Source of the DNA: an uncultured Planctomycetia bacterium
Lineage (GTDB): Bacteria > Planctomycetota > Phycisphaerae > FEN-1346 > JAACEH01
Assembly (NCBI GenBank): GCA_903929765.1
Contig: CAIYVX010000094.1
Coordinates: 1 to 64,000 of the forward strand
Direction of reading: 5' to 3'
DNA: 64,000 bases
In this document: positions 58,301 through 64,000 of the stretch, in pieces
Layout of the letters: every line of letters starts with the position of its first letter
Position numbering within the stretch: position 1 is the stretch's first letter
Position numbers and translations under genes: made by a program
The notes under the pieces: generated by a model
The model's input: only the letters and a program-made list of their open reading frames with translations
What the model was told of the DNA's origin: nothing
Database searches by the model: none

Positions 58301-58845
58301 TCATCCGCTTCGCGGAGCGACTGGAGGCAACCGCGATAATCGGCGTCCAGCTCCTCCGGGTCACAAGTCACCTCATCCCAAATCGGATGGAATCGTACCC
58401 ATTGAGGGCGAAAGGAAGGTTGCCTGGTAGGGATATTTTGTTGCTGAAGACTGGCAAACACCAAAACAATACGGCGAGAGTTCTTCCCCAACTGAGGCCG
58501 GACATTCATTCGCCATCGTGCGCCCAGCAGGCACCCATTCCTTTGCCCCTTTCTTATCTGGATGCACACACCGTTCGCCAGATCCCCAGTGACGGAACCG
58601 AGAACTTCTGTTGTGCCTATTCCCACCTTGTTAGCAATGTCAGCGAGGCCGTCGGGAAAATAACTGATGTCGATACCGTTACGGAGGTAAATGGGGTCAG
58701 CGGTTGAAAGATTTGCCAGGTCTTCTTCGGCCGTGGTAAGCGCATCGGCGGAAAGTTCTGGCGATGCCTCCGCAAGCCGTCTCTCGACCCAGGCTCTGGG
58801 AGTTCTGATAGGCTGGATCGATTCGTCTTCTGTCACTGAAGTCAT
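55330..58845 (-). CDS. SF1 COG1112/UPF1-like helicase
   Basis: 1171 residues from the ATG at 58845 (AGAGG upstream). An N-terminal unknown region (1-300) and a beta-barrel insertion are followed by Walker A GPPGTGKTTV near 427, motif Ia APTHVAVDEV, a long coiled coil (about 500-690, interrupted), Walker B VDEASRV near 783 with GDEHQLPPY, and motifs V-VI (IDRIQGQESD; VACTRAHRALI near 1110). This is the UPF1/DNA2/SETX-like group; COG1112 helicases are the motor of Mokosh. A likely nucleic-acid translocase. It has no nuclease domain of its own; the PLD gene downstream supplies one. Confidence 0.92.
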   Translation of the reverse strand: MTSVTEDESIQPIRTPRAWVERRLAEASPELSADALTTAEEDLANLSTADPIYLRNGIDISYFPDGLADIANKVGIGTTEVLGSVTGDLANGVCIQIRKGQRNGCLLGARWRMNVRPQLGKNSRRIVLVFASLQQQNIPTRQPSFRPQWVRFHPIWDEVTCDPEELDADYRGCLQSLREADDAARSLRQRLGVLRKKHEDALRQVRKELDRGTPDVAVRDRSLLHTVVRKQYSALRVMMDLLKLRSDCEQHSFQAVVSASDKAESQLGDGNGEDEAGPPNLQLQAEATVVKGSLEEGSLVEIREANQKHACRAKVLSCNFTGRSVLIEVDLSATDFNHGTEIQVDVISRFNWWAHQKAVQDLLNEQVQGYWPDLATLLCCPADLPSAPAPPIPSFFCDLNNGGPPLNARQRAAVAGALATPHAFCIQGPPGTGKTTVICELVQQLIARGERILLAAPTHVAVDEVLRRIGAREGVRALRLSWDDTRIADDVRKFAPSQIIEPFLERAQRHDSENSSRWQQEQARIQSAVELLKPLHACQSETRSAAQVRAEADHRTENAQSQWAADEPSLNELRRQLAKEIQAAETGIAELRQGLAEVKSTLAAKSQTAGVGTRVLGWFNRGELGRIGRQRDGIARQLQQLGGQLGPLRKNDTAAEERLTVLREEVSAATRASVEAAERLAKAMSAESEAKRTCSGHPALGDRGLEPESVASSLTEFTDRHSRLDAYGRLRSRFDEIVAEVTSDGENLDGLRRDLLAVTNLFCCTTTGIAGNQELRDVVVDTLIVDEASRVTDSEFLIGAVRAKRWILVGDEHQLPPYVEQSDEHFIHALSALDLAERRQVSLEAAVDELGNLWEEDEELHLFRRQNVAEVATTLLDAGLWASTYRQAFRDGIDYLGQEVENPTRELLRTMRDNLIRSLFERIVVSCPDSLKLRLVEQRRMVESIARIVSQPIYGGDYCTPPAEEMRQQGLVPLSTPTFPTPITFLDTSALGVKARDESIRNGFVNRTEAHWIIEACEVLNRELSESGSRILTVSILAFYKAQARLIRDKVLDRHGRSRFQRLRFSVIDAIDRIQGQESDIVFLSFCRTAGKTVSPRFGQWLQDLRRVNVACTRAHRALILVGQKELLGKLCSNDGAMQFYRHLNELFESHPDTMRVVRQFGGAKHGTLDE

Positions 58846-58913
58846 TCCGCGCCTCTGGCTGCTCCCATTCTGTAGGGGCCTGAATGCGCCACCCACCGGA
58901 TTACTTCAAAATT

Positions 58914-58942
58914 ATTATGCTCACGCCGATAGGCGAGAGCAA
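58914..58942 (-). promoter_or_regulatory. Promoter of the helicase operon with palindrome in the spacer
   Basis: On the minus strand TTGCTC (58937-58942), 17-base spacer, CATAAT (58914-58919). The spacer contains the near-perfect inverted repeat CTC-A-CGCC-GATA-GGCG-A-GAG (58920-58939), which covers the promoter core, as an operator would. Leader of about 60 bases to the ATG at 58845. The -35 is weak, which fits regulation. Confidence 0.5.
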
Positions 58943-59021
58943 TGCTTTTCTTTCAGACCCGGGTAATGGGCAGACAGGCAGTGCCGTCGCCCCCGGGCCA
59001 GACCAGGTTTCAGCAACCAGA

Positions 59022-59624
59022 TTACACCATCAGATCCTTCTGAAAGAGCTCTATTGCAGCTTCAGCGACGCGACCTGTATCGTGATAAGCATATGCCGCA
59101 ATACCGGCCGCCCCGATAACCGGCAGCCACCTGGAAATCGTTCGCCCGACGATCCGTTGGGTAACCGAGATTCCGACCCGGCGTAATACCTGTTGCACGA
59201 CTCGTAAGGAGGCCCGTCGCACAAGAACACGCTCCCCCACGCGTACCACAAAGTCTCGAATCACCTGTCCAGCTGCATGGCGGAACAAGCACCACATCAT
59301 GGCCTCTCGCGTGAGAAATGCCGATTTGCCGAAAGCGGCGGCGATGTCCGCCACCATCTTTTGTTGGATTCGCCAAATGCCGACGAGATCAGGCAGCACG
59401 GTCAACAGCCCGGCAGGACCTGGCGGCAGTGCGAGCGAACCAGAGAGTGCCGCACTTTTCCATTTGGCTATGCTCGCAATGTGCCGCGAGCGTTCCAGCG
59501 GAGACACGCTCTCTGGTTCGGTTGACATGGGTTGGCTGCACAGTAGGTCGAAAATGGCTCGGGGGAGGGGTTCTAATGTGTTGTCGGATTCTGCTCCGGC
59601 GGCCATTGTAATTGTTCTAGCCAT
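59022..59624 (-). CDS. EcsC-like protein
   Basis: 200 residues from the ATG at 59624, which has GGGAGG 7 bases upstream; the longer frame is not needed. The pattern of an early helix (LERSRHIASIAKWKSAALSG), a short amphipathic segment with LPPGPAGLLTVLPDLVGIWRIQQKMVADIAAAFG, and late helix SRWLPVIGAAGIAAYAYHDTGRVAEAAIELF matches EcsC-type proteins, whose role is unknown. Membrane association is likely. It is the last gene of the four-gene unit that starts at 61989. Confidence 0.65.
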   Translation of the reverse strand: MARTITMAAGAESDNTLEPLPRAIFDLLCSQPMSTEPESVSPLERSRHIASIAKWKSAALSGSLALPPGPAGLLTVLPDLVGIWRIQQKMVADIAAAFGKSAFLTREAMMWCLFRHAAGQVIRDFVVRVGERVLVRRASLRVVQQVLRRVGISVTQRIVGRTISRWLPVIGAAGIAAYAYHDTGRVAEAAIELFQKDLMV

Positions 59625-59762
59625 ATTTGAGCCTCCCTTTAGTCCAACAAAGTTAAACCGACTCTTTCCACGCATCCGCACCAACTGGTTCGGCATTTTG
59701 ACTTCTTCGCGAGTGAATCTTGATCGGCAGCGTTGTTGTGCTGCTGTTGCCGAGTCACCGGA

Positions 59763-60887
59763 CTACCTAGCCCCTTTTCCGCCAGGCAAGGTCTCCTTCG
59801 TAGTGGCCGGGCTAATCTCGGGTAGGAAGATATCGCTCAAAGCGTGACCCGGCTGGATCACGTTCACGTGCAACGGCTCTCCCGAGCCTGCATCGGCCAA
59901 GGTCCATCCCTTTGGGAGGGCGGCGTTTATTTCCGCTACCGTCAGTGGAGTGGTGACCCAGTTCTCTCGCTTCTCGGTAATTGCGAAGTCGGCAACCAGG
60001 TAGGTCACGCCTCCGACTACCAGGACCGTGAGCCCCACAGGGTTGGCACCAAGCAGGACCACGGCGCCTGTTGCCACCGTTACCACGGCAGCCTTGGTGC
60101 CAACTTCACACAACTGCTCGCGAGTCTCCTCTGGTGTCAACTCGCCATTTAGACCCCGGTAGACCACGGCACCGCCTTCGAGGACGAGGATCAAGCCACC
60201 ACCTGCACCTCCTGTCTTGACCGCGCGGACGATCCGTGCATTGCGGAGAGCCATCTTTGCGGTCCGCAACACCGCCTGGTCGAGGGCGGCGTAACTGCGT
60301 CCGAGAGGCTTCAGGCGTTTCAACTGCTCCTGCCATCGCGCCACATCCTTCGGGTTGCCCCGCTTTTTCATCAACTCGATCTGGTCCAGAATCCGCTGGC
60401 GAGTTGCATCATATTGGTCGTCTGGAACCATGAAGTACTCGGCCTTGGCGTCCTTGACCATATCGTTCATGTAGGTGGTCGGGTTGCCGTCGGCGTGCGT
60501 CTTGATCTGGGTACCTTGGATGCCGTTCTTCGTGATCGTCCAAGCATCGTTCTGCGGCGCGTTGGGCTTGGCCGTCAAGTTCCACTTCGGATTTCTGGCG
60601 GCGAAATCCTCCTCGGCAGCATGTCCCACGGCCTTAGCCCGCTGAACTGGATCCGTTGCAACACGCTCCCACGCGGCTGATTCGCCCTGCTTCGCGGCAA
60701 TAACCGGCATGTTCCGTTCCAAGACGGCCGTTTGAACAGTCTCCGTCGCCACCTGCTCGGTCGCTCGCCCAGTGGCGTTCGGTACGCTGGCCAGCGGGTC
60801 GTAGGGCACGCGAGCTACGGCCATACTGGCCAGTCCAACCATAGTGACACACACGACAGCAATCTTAACCACAGTGTTCTTGTTCAT
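59763..60887 (-). CDS. Exported protein with possible nuclease-like core
   Basis: 374 residues. Signal peptide MNKNTVVKIAVVCVTMVGLA, cleavage near ASMAVA-R. Segment 90-150 reads AAEEDFAARNPKWNL, NAPQNDAW and GTQIKTH, then GNPTTYMNDMVKDAKAEYF; the E...ND...QIK spacing resembles PD-(D/E)XK folds, but I cannot confirm it. A helical region follows, then hydrophobic GTKAAVVTVATGAVVLLGAN and VGLTVLVVGGVTYLVADFAI (about 270-310), probable membrane helices. GGGAGA precedes the ATG. Function unknown; toxin-like or a surface nuclease are possibilities. Confidence 0.65.
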   Translation of the reverse strand: MNKNTVVKIAVVCVTMVGLASMAVARVPYDPLASVPNATGRATEQVATETVQTAVLERNMPVIAAKQGESAAWERVATDPVQRAKAVGHAAEEDFAARNPKWNLTAKPNAPQNDAWTITKNGIQGTQIKTHADGNPTTYMNDMVKDAKAEYFMVPDDQYDATRQRILDQIELMKKRGNPKDVARWQEQLKRLKPLGRSYAALDQAVLRTAKMALRNARIVRAVKTGGAGGGLILVLEGGAVVYRGLNGELTPEETREQLCEVGTKAAVVTVATGAVVLLGANPVGLTVLVVGGVTYLVADFAITEKRENWVTTPLTVAEINAALPKGWTLADAGSGEPLHVNVIQPGHALSDIFLPEISPATTKETLPGGKGAR

Positions 60888-60923
60888 GGCTTATCTCCCT
60901 TTTATTAGTAGTCTTTTGCCTTG

Positions 60924-61643
60924 TTATGCTGCGTTCTCAACGAAACCGGCCTCAGCTTGGAGCGATGCCCATTCTTTGTCGGCAACCATCCCCTTCAGTA
61001 TGCTGAGCACGCGGAGATACTCCCCTCGCGTGTCGGCATCAGCCAACTCGAATCGCTCTTTCACCCACCGCAGAGCGACCAAGGCTTCTCGGACGCCGCT
61101 TCGGTTATTCGGACGGTACCAGTGGTACGCGTCCTCAGCCTTGGTCTCTGCTTCAGCGATGTGCTGTTTGGCAAGGGTGACCGTATCTTCGCTAAGCCGC
61201 TGCAGCGCCACGTCGATGGTCTTCTGTGAGCACACAAGCCGAGCGACTTGCTGTGCAGGGCGGCAGTCTTCGACGCTAATTCGTGTGGCTTGGGCAACAA
61301 CCTTGTTGGCAGTGCCGAGTTGCTCGTAGGCCTTGACTTGGTCGCCGTGATCTTGGCTCTGCCGGCTCTGAACTACGAGAGTGTCCACGAGCGATTCCAC
61401 GCATGCGGGATTGCCGGGATCCCCACGGAACGCCCGGGACAACAGCAGATAGGCCAGATCAAGGTTGTTCGCCTTGAATGCGGCCTGGCCAGCAGCAACG
61501 TCGGCAGCAGAATCATAGCTTCGAGGTGTTGCCGCGACCGACGGTTCATGTCGTTCAGCGCCTTTGTCCGTGCCACAGCCACCCATCAACGCGATACTGA
61601 AAACGGCCAAGCCTGCCAGCGAGAGATTCGTCCTGAGTGTCAT
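60924..61643 (-). CDS. Putative lipoprotein
   Basis: 239 residues. Signal with lipobox: MTLRTNLSLAGLAVFSIALMGGCGTDKG, cysteine at about 23. The mature part is helical with TPR-like spacing (AAFKANNLDLAYLLLSRAFRGDPGNPACVESLVDTLV) and a late region RPNNRSGVREALVALRWVKERFELAD. It therefore resembles outer-membrane-anchored helical-repeat proteins. GGAG lies before the ATG. It follows the small gene by 58 bases and precedes the exported protein gene by 36, so an operon. No known family recognised. Confidence 0.68.
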   Translation of the reverse strand: MTLRTNLSLAGLAVFSIALMGGCGTDKGAERHEPSVAATPRSYDSAADVAAGQAAFKANNLDLAYLLLSRAFRGDPGNPACVESLVDTLVVQSRQSQDHGDQVKAYEQLGTANKVVAQATRISVEDCRPAQQVARLVCSQKTIDVALQRLSEDTVTLAKQHIAEAETKAEDAYHWYRPNNRSGVREALVALRWVKERFELADADTRGEYLRVLSILKGMVADKEWASLQAEAGFVENAA

Positions 61644-61701
61644 GTTTCTTTCTCCTTTTTTCTGTTTTGCCCTTGTTTCGTGCCTCTTCTAGTTTCCACC
61701 G

Positions 61702-61989
61702 TCACGCCGCATTGACCGGAAGGTGAAGTCGCCCCTTGGACTGCCACCTGACGCTGGGCAGGCCAATGTGATAGTCGCTGTCGATGCCGACCACGACGTA
61801 CTCCGGAGCAAGCAGGATCGCACGTTTCACGGCGGCCACCTTGATGCGAGAGAGGAGGCGAGCCGCCGCCACAGCGCCCTGAGCGGCAACGAGATGCCTG
61901 AGCCGGGAAGCCATCTGTGCTCGCCGCCATGCCGCCTCAGCGGCTTCGACACGGGCATCACTAAGAATCTGACAGAATGTCTTTCGCAT
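61702..61989 (-). CDS. Small helical protein, first gene of the sigma-54 unit
   Basis: 95 residues. Amino-terminal two-thirds are helical and basic/Ala-rich (DARVEAAEAAWRRAQMASRLRHLVAAQ, KVAAVKRAILL); the C-terminal third EYVVVGIDSDYHIGLPSVRWQSKGRLHLP is beta-like. AAGGGG is close to the ATG. No family is recognised. It is the first gene downstream of the -24/-12 promoter (about 37 bases from the likely start site), so its expression should require the divergent sigma-54 activator. Confidence 0.65.
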   Translation of the reverse strand: MRKTFCQILSDARVEAAEAAWRRAQMASRLRHLVAAQGAVAAARLLSRIKVAAVKRAILLAPEYVVVGIDSDYHIGLPSVRWQSKGRLHLPVNAA

Positions 61990-62037
61990 CTGTGGCCCCT
62001 TTCGTTGTGTTCATTTGCTTCTGGGTTTCTAACAAAA

Positions 62038-62053
62038 GCAAACTGCGTGCCAC
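62038..62053 (-). promoter_or_regulatory. Sigma-54 (-24/-12) promoter
   Basis: On the minus strand the sequence is GTGGCACGCAGTTTGC: TGGCACG, four bases, TTGC, with GG and GC 12 apart, an exact match to the RpoN consensus. Transcription would start near 62026 and run into the gene starting at 61989. It lies between the two divergent genes. Confidence 0.88.
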
Positions 62054-62061
62054 ATGTCCTG

Positions 62062-62136
62062 AAACACACGCATGCCATGTAACGGCCACTTTCTTACAGA
62101 TTTTGGCGATCATAATAGGACGCTGTGCGTTTGTTT
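62062..62136. promoter_or_regulatory. Candidate upstream activator sites
   Basis: AAACACACGCA (62062-62072) and TGCGTTTGTTT (62126-62136) are inverted copies with 10 of 11 positions matching, centred about 46 and 110 bases from the -12 element on its upstream side, a spacing fit for enhancer-binding-protein sites. Confidence 0.4.
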
Positions 62137-62148
62137 TCGAACTGGCGA

Positions 62149-62176
62149 TTGACAACGAACGGTATTCGATTACAAT
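62149..62176 (+). promoter_or_regulatory. Sigma-70-type promoter of the activator gene, near-leaderless
   Basis: TTGACA (62149-62154), 16-base spacer, TACAAT (62171-62176). The predicted transcript start, about 7 bases on, falls at the ATG at 62184, so the mRNA would be leaderless or nearly so. No Shine-Dalgarno precedes that ATG. Confidence 0.65.
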
Positions 62177-62183
62177 AGACCGC

Positions 62184-63779
62184 ATGGCTACCAATACGCT
62201 GTGCAGTTGGATTGGGATGACGGACTTGGCGCATATGGGCGGCAAGAAGTCAGGAAGTCCGCTGCTCGCTGTTGCCGAATACATCAAGCCCAGACGCATA
62301 GTGGTGCTTTGGCCCGACACGGCCAAGGTTCCAGCGTCCTACGCCACCGAATACGCGGCATGGCTGCGTAGTTGCTTGGCGAAGAAGGGGGCAACGGTCC
62401 AAGTGGATGTGGAGGTAATGGAGGATTCCGAAGGGCGACTCATGGATTTCGCATGGGCCTATGGTGGAATAGATGGGGCGATCAACAGACTGCGCGATGC
62501 GAAGAGCATCGCCGTAAATGCCAGTAGCGGCACCTGGGTTATGCAATCAGCCTGGGTGGTGTATGCCAAGGCCGTTGGCGACATCGACGTGCAGTTGTAT
62601 GTCAGCAGCGAAGAGCGCGGCGTCCAGGAACTCCGATTGCCCCCGGGGTTGAGAATAGACCTTCGCCGCATCCTGGCCCTGACGGATGACGACCCACTCG
62701 TTGAACGGTACATTCGTGGTGAGCTCTGGCAGCGTTCACCAGAACTGGCCGATTTCATTGGCGACTCGCCGGCAATGAGCCGTGTTAAGTACATGGCCGA
62801 GGCTGTTGCCCGCTTCAGAATCCCCGTTCTAATCACAGGAGACCCTGGAAGCGGGAAGAGTCTCCTCGCCAGAATAATCCACCGCTTGAGCGGTGCTTCG
62901 GGTGGGTTCGTGCCAGTGGACTGTGGACAACTCTATGCGGAGGCAGAAGTCCACAGTGTCTTCGGCTGGGAAAAAGGGGCGTTCACAGGAGCTGACGCAC
63001 CAAACCCGGGAATCATCAGTAAAGCTAAGGATGGCACCCTATTCCTGGATGAGATTGCCAACGCTCCCGCCGCGATTCAGGCAGGTCTCCTGCGGTTTCT
63101 TCAGGAAGGCAAGTATCGGCCGCTGAAATCTTTGGAGGAGATGGACAGCACGGCCAGAGTGATCGCGGCCACCAACACGGATCTGGATGAGGCGGTGAAA
63201 GAAAGGAAGTTTCGGCAGGATCTTCATGACCGCCTTCGCGCGGTCATGATTCATATTCCGCCACTTCAGGACCGCGGGGATGACGTAATATCATTGGCAC
63301 ACTTAAAGCTCTCGGAGTTCCAGAAGAAACAGACGCAGGCTATGCAGGCAAAAGGCGTGAGGGAAAAGCGGCTTTTGGCAGAAACAGAAGACGTTTTTCG
63401 CAGGCACGACTGGCCGGGGAATGTTCGGGAACTCGAGCACCTTATTGCGCGGCTCGTCATCTTCAGTGCTCCAGAAAAAGAGGATATCACGGCAGATGAC
63501 GTGCGCCGCCAGCTTCTTCCGTCCCGTCGAAAGGATGGCATCCTGGGTCGTGAACTGAGTCCTGGTTTCAGGCTCGATGACGTCATCCACGAGGTTCAGT
63601 CGCACTACGTGACGCGGGTGGACGAGGAAACCGGAGGCAACAAGGCAGAAATGGCTAGGCGATTAGGTTTCGGTGAGAGCCGGACCCCCCTGCTAACCAT
63701 ATTGAAGAGTTTGGAACGCGCTGGGCTTGCCCCATTACGAGACGACTCTGATGGGGCAAGGCCAAGTGTTTCTCCCTGA
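62184..63779 (+). CDS. RtcR-like sigma-54 activator with CARF-like sensor domain
   Basis: 531 residues. N-terminal CARF/RtcR-like domain (1-175): the opening TLCSWIGMTDL, and VNASSGTWVMQSAW near 112, where CARF proteins have their ligand loop. AAA+ domain: GDPGSGKS near 219, the sigma-54 contact loop GAFTGA near 266, LFLDEIANAP, R finger region. C-terminal Fis-type helix-turn-helix (EMARRLGFGESRTPLLTILK). The family reads damaged or cyclised RNA ends in E. coli (RtcR). Here the target is the divergent operon at 61989-59022, not rtcBA. The ATG at 62184 keeps the first CARF strand. Confidence 0.9.
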   Translation: MATNTLCSWIGMTDLAHMGGKKSGSPLLAVAEYIKPRRIVVLWPDTAKVPASYATEYAAWLRSCLAKKGATVQVDVEVMEDSEGRLMDFAWAYGGIDGAINRLRDAKSIAVNASSGTWVMQSAWVVYAKAVGDIDVQLYVSSEERGVQELRLPPGLRIDLRRILALTDDDPLVERYIRGELWQRSPELADFIGDSPAMSRVKYMAEAVARFRIPVLITGDPGSGKSLLARIIHRLSGASGGFVPVDCGQLYAEAEVHSVFGWEKGAFTGADAPNPGIISKAKDGTLFLDEIANAPAAIQAGLLRFLQEGKYRPLKSLEEMDSTARVIAATNTDLDEAVKERKFRQDLHDRLRAVMIHIPPLQDRGDDVISLAHLKLSEFQKKQTQAMQAKGVREKRLLAETEDVFRRHDWPGNVRELEHLIARLVIFSAPEKEDITADDVRRQLLPSRRKDGILGRELSPGFRLDDVIHEVQSHYVTRVDEETGGNKAEMARRLGFGESRTPLLTILKSLERAGLAPLRDDSDGARPSVSP

Positions 63780-63874
63780 AGTGGGCAGGCCAGGATCGAT
63801 GAAACCGTGTTGTAGAGGGCGGAGGAAAAGTGCGGCGGGTGGCGGTCCAAAAGTGAAGCGTCCAGCCACTATCT

Positions 63875-63927
63875 ACCCCACACGGTGTGGGGTGTCAAGG
63901 TTTGATTCACTCCGTTTGATTCACTCC
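63875..63927. repeat. Palindrome and tandem 14-bp repeat after the activator gene
   Basis: ACCCCACAC-G-GTGTGGGGT (63875-63893), then GTTTGATTCACTCC at 63900-63913 repeated without gap at 63914-63927. No gene is seen from 63780 to the edge. The palindrome could be a terminator stem, but no U-tract follows directly. Confidence 0.6.
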
Positions 63928-64000
63928 TTTGTTTCACTCATGAGGCACCCGTAGCGCATGGGTATGATCTCCTGCCGCCGCCCACAGCCGCAGGGAATCG

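Noticed and set aside
52639-58845. DISARM assignment for the helicase-PLD operon
   Set aside because: DISARM needs DrmB (DUF1998) and usually a methylase; none is encoded here and the helicase is of the UPF1-like SF1 group rather than the DrmA type.
59763-61989. RNA-repair operon (rtcBA) under the RtcR-like regulator
   Set aside because: None of the divergent genes carries ligase or cyclase motifs; only the regulator resembles the Rtc system.

Overview
The window reads as the replication-origin region of a GC-rich bacterium, most likely a planctomycete or other PVC-type anaerobe. This is inferred from the minus-strand dnaA-dnaN-DUF721-gyrB cluster, the FHA-GAF histidine kinase, GH127/GH29 enzymes, the DUF2089/SHOCT pair and a giant oxygen-sensitive-type 2-hydroxyacyl-CoA dehydratase activase. 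No rRNA or tRNA gene was seen. The one stable RNA is a tmRNA.

Layout. 0.3-6.4 kb: gyrB, a DUF721/DciA-like gene, dnaN and dnaA, with an AT-rich DnaA-box-like spacer between dnaA and dnaN that is a candidate oriC. 6.6-17.6 kb: serine hydrolase, prfA, rpmE, dinD, der, DUF2089/SHOCT genes and tyrS, then a compact restriction-modification pair (Eco29kI-like GIY-YIG nuclease and a DPPH amino-methyltransferase). 17.8-42 kb: an FHA-GAF sensor kinase, prmC, MgtC-like protein, activase/dehydratase fusion, a permease pair, carAB, two Spy-like paralogues, a Kdo/RIO-like kinase, an MgtA-type ATPase and an amino-acid permease. 42-51.5 kb: a carbohydrate-oriented stretch (two NAD-dependent epimerases, GH127, GH29, URO-D-like protein, TIM-barrel lipoprotein), interrupted by a fur locus that suffered a tandem duplication around a BRO/DinD-type gene.

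From 1 to about 51.8 kb almost every intergenic space is a mosaic of short palindromic repeats joined by T-poor AAG/AAC-rich linkers. The same repeats occur inside three reading frames (prmC, the activase, the kinase), where they encode low-complexity insertions without breaking the frame.

At 51.9 kb lies ssrA. Immediately downstream the mosaic stops and base composition changes, suggesting a genomic island. It carries (a) a three-gene operon of an SF1 COG1112-like helicase, a protein with a predicted winged helix and a double-HKD phospholipase-D-type nuclease, resembling a split Mokosh-type anti-phage system; and (b) a divergent unit in which an RtcR-like sigma-54 activator with a CARF-like sensor faces a textbook -24/-12 promoter. 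That promoter drives four unrecognised genes: a small helical protein, a lipoprotein, an exported protein with a possible nuclease-like core, and an EcsC-like protein. These two operons are the best candidates for an undescribed system. Starts were adjusted from the longest frames wherever a ribosome-binding site, family length or repeat boundary argued for it.
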